Assembly: GCA_039933775.1 (NCBI GenBank)
Contig: JBDTNK010000031.1
Coordinates: forward strand, 1-24,021
Length of the DNA stretch: 24,021 nucleotides
Direction: 5' to 3'
DNA from: JBDTNK01 sp039933775
GTDB taxonomy: Bacteria; Chloroflexota; Limnocylindria; QHBO01
Shown here: positions 17,842 through 24,021 of the stretch, piece by piece
How the letters are laid out: each line of letters begins with the position of its first letter
How positions within the stretch are numbered: position 1 is the first letter of the stretch
The notes under the pieces: generated by a model
The model's database searches: none
What the model was told of the DNA's origin: nothing
What the model saw: the letters and a program-made list of their open reading frames with translations, nothing else
Position numbers and translations under genes: made by a program

Positions 17842-18804
17842 TTGTCGGTGAAGAACGTCCAGGAGCCGGCGGAGCGCGTCGTCGCCAATGTCGAGCGCGT
17901 CATCATTGGCAAGCACGCCGAGGTGCGCATGGCGCTCGTGGCGCTGATGTGCGAGGGGCACATCCTCATCGAGGACGTGCCAGGCGTCGGAAAGACGATG
18001 CTGGCCAAGGCGCTCAGCCGCAGCCTGGGATGCTCGTTCCGGCGCATCCAGTTCACGCCTGACCTGCTGCCGTCGGACGTCACCGGACTCTCGATCTTCA
18101 ACCAGAAGACGCAGGAGTTCGAGTTCCGGCCCGGACCGATCCATGCCCAGATCGTGCTGGCCGACGAGATCAACCGGGCCACGCCCAAGACTCAGTCGGC
18201 GCTGCTCGAGTGCATGGAGGAGCGGCAGGCGACGATCGACGGCGTGACCTACGAGATGCCCAGCCCATTCCTGGTCATCGCGACCCAGAACCCGATCGAG
18301 TACGAAGGCACCTTCGCGCTGCCGGAGGCCCAGCTCGATCGGTTCATGCTGCGCCTGCGCCTCGGCTATCCCAAGGCGGTCGAGGAGATCGTCATCCTGG
18401 ACGAGCAGAAGCGCCTGCATCCCATCGAGGCCGTGGAGCAGGTGCTCTCGGTGGAGGAGCTGCGTCAGATGCAGGCCGCGATCCGCGAGGTCTACGTCGA
18501 CCAGGCCGTGGCGGAGTACATCGTGCGGCTCGTCACCGCCACGCGCGAGCACCCCGACGTGTACCTGGGCGCCTCGCCGCGCGGGTCGATCAACCTGTAT
18601 CGCGCGGCACAGGCCTACTCGGCGCTCGACGGCCGCGACTATGTCATCCCCGACGACGTGAAGCATCTGGCGGTCGCGATCCTGGCCCATCGGCTCATCG
18701 TCAAGAGCCAGGCGAGCCTGCGCGAGATCGATCCGGATGCGATCGTGCGGGAGATCCTGGCCCAGGTGCCGGTCAGCGAGCCGTCGCGCGTCGCGGCCGG
18801 CTGA
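17842..18804 (+). CDS. MoxR-family AAA+ ATPase
   Basis: MoxR ATPases act as chaperone-like factors that help mature or activate protein complexes. The 320-residue product contains Walker A VPGVGKTM (46-53), the MoxR signature RIQFTPDLLPSDVTG (68-82), Walker B LADEINR (106-112) and sensor 1 IATQNP (146-151). EGTFALPEAQLDRF (155-168) is also a family hallmark. The C-terminal lid contains ASPRGSINLYRAAQA. The start is TTG on the strength of AGGAG at 17832-17836. Downstream genes encode a DUF58 protein and a transglutaminase, the usual partners of this MoxR subgroup, so the three very likely form one operon and work together at the membrane. Confidence 0.93.
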   Translation: MSVKNVQEPAERVVANVERVIIGKHAEVRMALVALMCEGHILIEDVPGVGKTMLAKALSRSLGCSFRRIQFTPDLLPSDVTGLSIFNQKTQEFEFRPGPIHAQIVLADEINRATPKTQSALLECMEERQATIDGVTYEMPSPFLVIATQNPIEYEGTFALPEAQLDRFMLRLRLGYPKAVEEIVILDEQKRLHPIEAVEQVLSVEELRQMQAAIREVYVDQAVAEYIVRLVTATREHPDVYLGASPRGSINLYRAAQAYSALDGRDYVIPDDVKHLAVAILAHRLIVKSQASLREIDPDAIVREILAQVPVSEPSRVAAG

Positions 18805-18831
18805 CCCGGCGCAGGCGGGGACCGCAGGCCC

Positions 18832-20073
18832 ATGGCCCGTCAGCTGCGTTTCATCTTCGTCGGCACGGTGCTGGTGGTCGCCGCCTTCTCGACCGGCATC
18901 GATTTCCTCTTCTTCCTCGTCTACCTCATGGCGCTCCTGGTCCTGGGCTCGTGGCTGTATGCGCGCAACGGGCTGCGGGGCGTGCGCGCCGGCTATCACC
19001 TGCTCAATCCGCGCGCTCAGGTCGGCGAGGTGCTGCAGGGTGTCTATCGCGTCGACAACAAGACGCGATGGTCGAAGCCGTGGGTCGAGCTCTCCAACGA
19101 CTCGAACCTGCCCGCCCCACTCCCCGGACGGGTGATCGGCGTCGCGGCGGGCGCCAGCCGGCAGTGGATGGCCAAGGTCACGCTGCTGCGGCGCGGGTCG
19201 TATCGCCTGGGGCCGCTCAAGGTGCGCACCGGCGATCCGTTCGGCCTCTTCACCTCGGAGATGGTGGTTGGTCAGCCGACCGGCATCGTCGTCTTCCCGA
19301 AGGTCGTGCCGCTGCCGCTGTGGCGCATGCCGACCGCGCCAGTTGACGGCACGACGCCGAGCCGCAAGCGCTGGGAGGCCACTTCGCCGCTGGTCAGCAC
19401 CATCCGGCCATATGTCCATGGCGACGCGATCAGCCGGGTGCATTGGCTCTCCAGCGCGCGCCACGGGGCGCTGCAGGTCAAGGAGTTCGACCTGGAGCAG
19501 GCCGCTGATCTGTGGATCGTGCTCGACCTGGAGCGGGGCGCGCACGCCGGAGTGGGGGAGTCGGCCTCGGTCGAGGCGGCCGTCAGCGCCGCTGCCTCGA
19601 TCGCGCTGCGCACCCTCTCGGACAACCGCTCGGTGGCCATCACGCTCAGCTCGCGCCGCCTGCAGATCGTGCAGCCCGATCGCGGGACGCGTGTCGAGCA
19701 GAAGATCCTGCACCTGCTCGCCAACGTCCAGCCCGATGGCAACCGCCCGCTGGCGGAGATCCTGCTCGGCACGCTGCCGCAGCTGCGCCGGGGCATGACG
19801 CTGTGCATCGTGACCGGCTCGACGGACCGCGAGTGGGTCCGTGCGCTGGCCGCGCTGCGCCGGCGCGGCGTGGGCACGATCGTGGTGCTCGTGGATCGCG
19901 CTTCATTCGTTGGGCGCGAAGACGACGAGAGCCGCGCGCAGCTCGCCGCGGTGCGCCACATCCTGGCCGAGTACGACGTGCAGCACCACCTGGTGCGCGC
20001 CGGTGACGACCTGGGCCAGGTGATCGGCGCTCGCGTGCGCATCGGTGCCGAGCGGGTACGCATGGATGGCTGA
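18832..20073 (+). CDS. DUF58-domain membrane protein
   Basis: The 413-residue product starts with two closely spaced hydrophobic segments (about 5-22 and 25-43), then an Ig-like extracellular or periplasmic-type beta region (VLQGVYRVDNKTRWSKPWVELSN lies around 68-90). The DUF58 core follows: RPYVHGDAISRVHW, then SSARHGALQVKEFD, a conserved pair of motifs. The rest resembles a von Willebrand A-like fold (ADLWIVLDLE, then LSDNRSVAITL). DUF58 proteins are almost always encoded next to MoxR ATPases; the biochemical role is not settled. The ATG follows a weak purine-rich stretch (GGGGA). Its 3' end overlaps the next gene by eight bases, indicating cotranscription. Confidence 0.92.
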   Translation: MARQLRFIFVGTVLVVAAFSTGIDFLFFLVYLMALLVLGSWLYARNGLRGVRAGYHLLNPRAQVGEVLQGVYRVDNKTRWSKPWVELSNDSNLPAPLPGRVIGVAAGASRQWMAKVTLLRRGSYRLGPLKVRTGDPFGLFTSEMVVGQPTGIVVFPKVVPLPLWRMPTAPVDGTTPSRKRWEATSPLVSTIRPYVHGDAISRVHWLSSARHGALQVKEFDLEQAADLWIVLDLERGAHAGVGESASVEAAVSAAASIALRTLSDNRSVAITLSSRRLQIVQPDRGTRVEQKILHLLANVQPDGNRPLAEILLGTLPQLRRGMTLCIVTGSTDREWVRALAALRRRGVGTIVVLVDRASFVGREDDESRAQLAAVRHILAEYDVQHHLVRAGDDLGQVIGARVRIGAERVRMDG

Positions 20074-22345
20074 GCTGGCACGCCGCTTCCTGAAGCCGCG
20101 CGAGGGCTGGCTCGCATTCTTCCTGCTGTGCGTCATGCTGCTCAGCCTGACCTGGTCGGTCCAGTCAGCGGCGTGGCTGAACCTGCTCGACTTCGTCATG
20201 CCCGTAGCCCTGTGGGGCGCCGTACTGGGCGTCGTGCTGGCGCTGCTGCCGATCTCGGTCGCGATCGTGATCCCCGTCTCGGCGCTGCTCGGTGGGCTCG
20301 TCGTGCTGTGGGCCGTGGCGGGCGAATACTTTCCGCTCCTCGACCAGGCCGGACGCCTCCTCGCGCTCCACGACGAAGCGCTGGGCTGGCTGCGCACCGT
20401 CCTCATCGGCGGCTACCCCATCGAGTTGACGCCGTATGCCATCGGGCTCGGACTCCTGACCTGGACCACCGGCTTCATCGCCGCCTACACCATGTACCGC
20501 CACCATCGGGTGACCGATGCGGTGGTGGTTGTCGGTATCGCGCTGCTCGTGAACATGTCGGCAACCTACGCCGACCTGTTCTTCTACCTGGTCCTCTTCG
20601 TCCTGGCTGCGCTCCTGCTCCTGCTGCGCTCGTCGCTCGTGAAGCGCGAGGAGGGCTGGCAGTCGCGGCGCGTCAACGAGAACGTCGACGTGCCGATCTC
20701 GATCATGCGTGCCGGGATCACCTTCATCGCGATCAGCATCATCGGTGCATGGGTGCTGACCAGCGTCGCGGTCGCGGCACCGCTGACCGATGCCTGGCGC
20801 AACCTCGACGGCATCTGGAGCGGCGTTGCCGGCCGTCTCGACGGTGTCTTTGGCTCGCTCACCAATCCGGAGGCACGGCTCTCCGGCACGAGCTTCGGGT
20901 CGGAGTTCACGGTTCGCGGAGAATGGGTCAGCAACGATGAGCCGGTGCTGACGCTGCGCGCGACGCGACCCTACTACCTGCGCACCACGACCTACGACAC
21001 CTACACCGGCAGCGGTTGGTCGCGCAGTGACGGCACGACGCGTCCCGTGGCGCCGGAGCAGCTCATCTTCCCCGGCGACAGCCCCGAGCGGCCGAGCCCC
21101 GATGCCGCCGAGGCCGAGACGATCACCGTCAACATCGACGGCGACGTGGGCCGCAACGTGTTCTACCCCGGCTTCGCCGACATCGCCTATTTCCCGGTCA
21201 ACGTCTACGAGCCCGCGGGGCAGCCGCTGGCGGGTGGGATCCAGGCGGCTGGCCCGCTCTCGGTGGGGCAGGGCTACCAGATGCGCGTGGCCCTGACCAG
21301 CGCCACCGAATCGGAGCTTGCCGGTGCCGGCACCGCCTATCCCGCGGCGATCTCGGCGCTCTACCTGGACGACTCGCGGGCGACCGATGCCGTGCGCTCT
21401 CTGGCGCGCCAGGTGATGACCGATGCCGGCGCCGAGGACCCCTACGCGATGGCCAAGGCGCTGGCCGCGTACCTCTCCGACGACGACTCGTTCAGCTACG
21501 ACACCGAGCCGGGACCGCCGGATCCGACGCGCGACCTGGTCGACTACTTCCTGGACCCGGTGAATCGGACCGGCTTCTGCGAGTACTACGCCTCGGCCAT
21601 GGCCCTCATGGCGCGCAGCCTGGGCCTCCCGGCGCGCGTGGCGGTCGGCTTCGCGCCGGGGGAGCGCATCGAACCCGGCGTGACGCAGGTCCGCGAGCGG
21701 AACGCGCACGCCTGGGCGGAGATCTTCTTCCCCGGCTACGGCTGGCAGATCTTCGAAGCGACAAAGACGATCGACTCGCAATTCGTGCGCATTCCCGGGG
21801 CCGGCGTCGGGACGCCGCTGCCGATCACCGACAACCGTGACTTCCTCGGCGCGTTCGAGGAGGGTGAGACATCGGTGCCGGCGCCCTCGTTCGTGCCGGC
21901 GCAGGGTGGCTACCGGGCCGGCGAGGCTCCGCCCGTCGATGCCGCGCGCGGTGCCAACCTGGTCGTCCTGCTGGCGCTGGGCGTGGTCGCCGCGCTGCTC
22001 GCGTGGTGGACGCTCCGGCGCCGAGGACGGCGCATCCGGATCCTGGCGCCGGGCGAGCGGGCGTGGCAGCGACTGGCACTGGCGGCGGGTCGCGCCGGCG
22101 TGAACCAGCGGCCGTCAGAGACGTTCTACGAGTACTCGGCCTGGCTCGAGGAGCAGATCCCGAACCGACGCCCGGAGATCCGCATGATCGCCGACGGCAA
22201 GGTCCAGCAGGCGTATTCGGGCAAGTCCATGACCGATGAGCTGATCGGCCGCATCGAACGCGCCTGGGAGCGTCTGCGGCTTCCCCTGGTGTGGCTTGCC
22301 GCGCGGCGCACGGCGAGATCGCTCTTCCGTCGCCGTCCCGGCTGA
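20066..22345 (+). CDS. Membrane transglutaminase-like protein with C-terminal DUF4129 (TgpA type)
   Basis: The 759-residue product has about seven N-terminal membrane helices (between residues 13 and 238), a long extracytoplasmic region, one more helix (about 632-651) and a cytoplasmic DUF4129-like end (GERAWQRLALAAGRAG to the C-terminus). The transglutaminase core shows catalytic Cys505 (GFCEYYASAMALMARSLG) and His548 (NAHAWAE). At the third position, where the family usually has Asp in FDPT, the sequence is FEATKT with Glu564. The fold is as in TgpA/YebA proteins, whose substrates are unknown in most bacteria. The start at 20066 overlaps the DUF58 gene by eight bases; a GTG at 20045 would add seven residues. 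It is the last gene of the moxR module and is convergent with the phosphatase gene seven bases away. Confidence 0.92.
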   Translation: MAELARRFLKPREGWLAFFLLCVMLLSLTWSVQSAAWLNLLDFVMPVALWGAVLGVVLALLPISVAIVIPVSALLGGLVVLWAVAGEYFPLLDQAGRLLALHDEALGWLRTVLIGGYPIELTPYAIGLGLLTWTTGFIAAYTMYRHHRVTDAVVVVGIALLVNMSATYADLFFYLVLFVLAALLLLLRSSLVKREEGWQSRRVNENVDVPISIMRAGITFIAISIIGAWVLTSVAVAAPLTDAWRNLDGIWSGVAGRLDGVFGSLTNPEARLSGTSFGSEFTVRGEWVSNDEPVLTLRATRPYYLRTTTYDTYTGSGWSRSDGTTRPVAPEQLIFPGDSPERPSPDAAEAETITVNIDGDVGRNVFYPGFADIAYFPVNVYEPAGQPLAGGIQAAGPLSVGQGYQMRVALTSATESELAGAGTAYPAAISALYLDDSRATDAVRSLARQVMTDAGAEDPYAMAKALAAYLSDDDSFSYDTEPGPPDPTRDLVDYFLDPVNRTGFCEYYASAMALMARSLGLPARVAVGFAPGERIEPGVTQVRERNAHAWAEIFFPGYGWQIFEATKTIDSQFVRIPGAGVGTPLPITDNRDFLGAFEEGETSVPAPSFVPAQGGYRAGEAPPVDAARGANLVVLLALGVVAALLAWWTLRRRGRRIRILAPGERAWQRLALAAGRAGVNQRPSETFYEYSAWLEEQIPNRRPEIRMIADGKVQQAYSGKSMTDELIGRIERAWERLRLPLVWLAARRTARSLFRRRPG

Positions 22346-22352
22346 ACCCGCG

Positions 22353-23051
22353 CTACAGCGCGCGCGGCGGCAGATCCTTGGCGGGTCGTTGCGTGGTCTG
22401 CGCGTCGACGTCATCGGTCAGTGCGTGGCCACCGCGCAGGAGATGGATGACGTCGTTCCAGCGCTCGATGCGCCAGCCGTCCTCGTGCTCGCCCAGGATG
22501 CACAGCGCGGCGTTGTCGACGTCGAGCGCCCAGGCCCGCGCCGGGTCGATGCCGAGCAGCTCCGCGGCGATGAGACGAATCGTGCCACCGTGCGTGACGA
22601 GGCACATGGGCCACGTCCCCGCGTCATCCGCGCCGGCGATCGCCGCGCGCGTCGCCACGAGGGCGCGTGCGCGAGCCTCCTCGAGCGGCTCCGCGCCCGG
22701 CGGTGCGGCCTGCTCATGCGTGCGCCACGCGGTGTAGCGGGCCGCATCCTCCCGGGCCAGCTCCGCGTGCGTTCGGCCCTCCCACTCGCCCTGCCCGATC
22801 TCGATCAGGCCGGCGTCGGTCGCGACCTCGGCGTTCGGAGCCATGAGCTGCGCGGTCTCAAGCGCGCGTCGCAGCGGTGAGCTGACGATGCGCGCCGGCC
22901 GTTCGTCGGGATCGTGGCGCAGCCGATCGCCAAGGAGCCGCGCCTCGGCACGGCCTTCGTCGGAGAGCGGCGGGTCGCGGTGGCCCTGGAAGCGCCCCTC
23001 GGCGTTCCAGGCCGTGATGCCGTGCCGCACGAGAAGCAGCCGGCGCGTCAC
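22353..23051 (-). CDS. Histidine phosphatase (phosphoglycerate mutase-like), possibly phosphoserine phosphatase
   Basis: The 232-residue product belongs to the branch-1 histidine phosphatase superfamily. The RHG motif LVRHGIT gives catalytic His10. FQGHRDPPLSDEGRAEA, SSPLRRALETA with Arg61, Glu84 in LIEIGQGEWEG and His154 in VTHGGT complete the active site. Length suits the cofactor-dependent PGM-like group, which contains true mutases, broad phosphatases and metal-independent phosphoserine phosphatases. The GTG start overlaps the stop of the upstream aminotransferase gene by four bases (GTGA), so the two are translationally coupled. That neighbour makes phosphoserine phosphatase an attractive but unproven assignment. 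The last 20 or so residues are polar and probably unstructured. Confidence 0.9.
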   Translation of the reverse strand: MTRRLLLVRHGITAWNAEGRFQGHRDPPLSDEGRAEARLLGDRLRHDPDERPARIVSSPLRRALETAQLMAPNAEVATDAGLIEIGQGEWEGRTHAELAREDAARYTAWRTHEQAAPPGAEPLEEARARALVATRAAIAGADDAGTWPMCLVTHGGTIRLIAAELLGIDPARAWALDVDNAALCILGEHEDGWRIERWNDVIHLLRGGHALTDDVDAQTTQRPAKDLPPRAL

Positions 23052-24021
23052 CTGGCTGCGGCGAGCGGCATCGCGGCGTCGTGCGCCGCGGTGGCGGCGT
23101 CCGCGGCCGCGGCACCATCGGCCGATCGTCCGGCCGCCGCGAGCACCTCGCCCATGACGCGCAGCGCGTCGGCGATCTCATCGATGCCCACCCCGCCCAT
23201 GTGACCGAGGCGCAGGATCCGGCCTACCATCTTGCCCTGGCCGCCGGCGACGATGAGCCCGCGTGCTCGCATCGCTGCGTTGAACGGCCCCCATTCGAGG
23301 CCGTCGGGCAGCCAGGCAGCGGTGACCGTGGGGGATCGGTGACCGGATGCGGCGACGAGCCTGAACCCGAGCGCCTCGAGGCCCGCCTGCGCGCCGGCCG
23401 CGACCGCGGCGTGGCGAGCCCAGGTGGCGATCTTCCCTTCCTGCTGCAGCAGGCGCACGCCCGCGCGAAGGCCGAACAGGACGCTCACCGCCGGGGTCCA
23501 CGGCGTCTGGCCCTTCTCCGCCCAGTTGATCGCCTCGCGCAGGTCCCAGTAGAAGCGCGGCATGCGCGCCTCCTCGAGCGCGGCCACCGCCCGCTGGCCG
23601 AGGGCGGCGATGGCGATGCCCGGCGATGCCATGAAGGCCTTCTGGCTGGCGCTGACGACGAGGTCCACACCCCAGGCGTCCATCTCGAACGGCATGGCGC
23701 CGAGCCCGCTGATGCCGTCCACCAGGGCGAGCGGCTCCCCGGCGGCGGAGCGCACGATCTCGACGAGCTCACGCAGCGGGTTCGTGACGCCGGTCGACGT
23801 CTCGTTGTGCGTCAGCAGCACCGCGCGATACGGCTCGTTCGCGGCGAGGTGATCGCGCAGGGCGGCAGGATCGGCGGCCTCGCCCCAGGTCACCGCCGAC
23901 CGATCGACCTGTGCGCCGAAGGCCTCGGCGATCATGGCGAATCGCTCACCAAAGGCACCGATGGTCACGGCGAGCACCCGGTCGCCCGGCGAGAGGGTGT
24001 TGACGATGGCCGCCTCCAGCG
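23048..24021 (-). CDS. Class V aminotransferase (serine/alanine--glyoxylate or phosphoserine type), 5' end outside the window
   Basis: The visible 324 codons cover most of a PLP-dependent fold-type I enzyme. The frame is open to the window edge (LEAAIVNTLSPGDRVLAVT), so the true start is outside and an internal GTG near 23977 is not the start. Landmarks are LTHNETSTGVTNPL, LVDGISGLGAMPFEMDAWGVD with the PLP-pyridine Asp, and SASQKAFMASPG with the Schiff-base Lys. HMGGVGIDEI is typical near the C-terminus, followed by a 40-residue Ala-rich tail. This subgroup includes serine-glyoxylate and alanine-glyoxylate aminotransferases, and in several phyla enzymes of this type make phosphoserine. Coupling with the phosphatase gene downstream favours a role in serine or glycine metabolism. 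Confidence 0.93.
   Translation of the reverse strand, partial: LEAAIVNTLSPGDRVLAVTIGAFGERFAMIAEAFGAQVDRSAVTWGEAADPAALRDHLAANEPYRAVLLTHNETSTGVTNPLRELVEIVRSAAGEPLALVDGISGLGAMPFEMDAWGVDLVVSASQKAFMASPGIAIAALGQRAVAALEEARMPRFYWDLREAINWAEKGQTPWTPAVSVLFGLRAGVRLLQQEGKIATWARHAAVAAGAQAGLEALGFRLVAASGHRSPTVTAAWLPDGLEWGPFNAAMRARGLIVAGGQGKMVGRILRLGHMGGVGIDEIADALRVMGEVLAAAGRSADGAAAADAATAAHDAAMPLAAAR

Noticed and set aside
14851..21781. Long antisense frames opposite rodA (14851-16218), moxR/DUF58 (17800-19713) and the transglutaminase (20165-21781)
   Set aside because: They are rich in His, Asp, Arg and Gln in patterns produced by reading GC-rich genes on the wrong strand, and each covers a forward gene with full catalytic motifs.

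Overview
The window is GC-rich bacterial chromosome, densely packed with housekeeping genes that start with ATG, GTG or TTG. I see no integrases, transposases, phage genes or CRISPR array. A bacterium of the Chloroflexota fits best, at moderate confidence. FhaA-type (DUF3662 plus FHA) and FhaB-type proteins next to RodA and PbpA are typical of Actinobacteria and are also found in Chloroflexota. A terminator-type T-box before valS argues against most Actinobacteria, whose T-boxes are mainly translational and on ileS. The exact class cannot be told from the sequence.

Layout: (1) 1-4287 is protein quality control: the 3' part of tRNA-Leu(UAG), then tig, clpP and clpX. A reverse-strand DNA alkyl-repair gene (ogt type) and a structured intergenic element lie between clpP and clpX. 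(2) 4320-6574 holds a reverse-strand MscS channel and an unassigned coiled-coil protein. (3) 6575-9363 is valS behind a T-box whose antiterminator and terminator are very clear but which has almost no room for Stem I. (4) 9449-13563 holds a zinc-ribbon protein, a CpaE/MinD-like ATPase with a receiver-like N-terminus, an FmdB-type zinc ribbon, and a large zinc-finger protein with a disordered middle on the reverse strand. (5) 13702-17768 is an overlapping morphogenesis operon: fhaA, fhaB, rodA/ftsW type, pbpA type. (6) 17842-22345 is the moxR, DUF58, transglutaminase/DUF4129 module. (7) 22353-24021, reverse strand, is a translationally coupled class V aminotransferase (5' end outside the window) and histidine phosphatase, possibly serving serine synthesis.

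How the genes work together: tig, clpP and clpX act in folding and degradation of proteins. RodA and PbpA form a peptidoglycan polymerase/transpeptidase pair, and FhaA and FhaB are phosphopeptide readers that would link it to a Ser/Thr kinase encoded elsewhere. The moxR module reads in the same direction behind it and may be cotranscribed. Several genes share an extended -10 element (TGC followed by a TAnnnT-like hexamer). Some of these lie so close to the start codon that the mRNA would be leaderless or nearly so.

The most interesting signals are the valS T-box without an obvious Val specifier, the shared near-leaderless promoter architecture, the divergent zinc-finger/FHA gene pair, and the inverted-repeat element downstream of clpP. 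I did not find a clearly new defence or mobile system.
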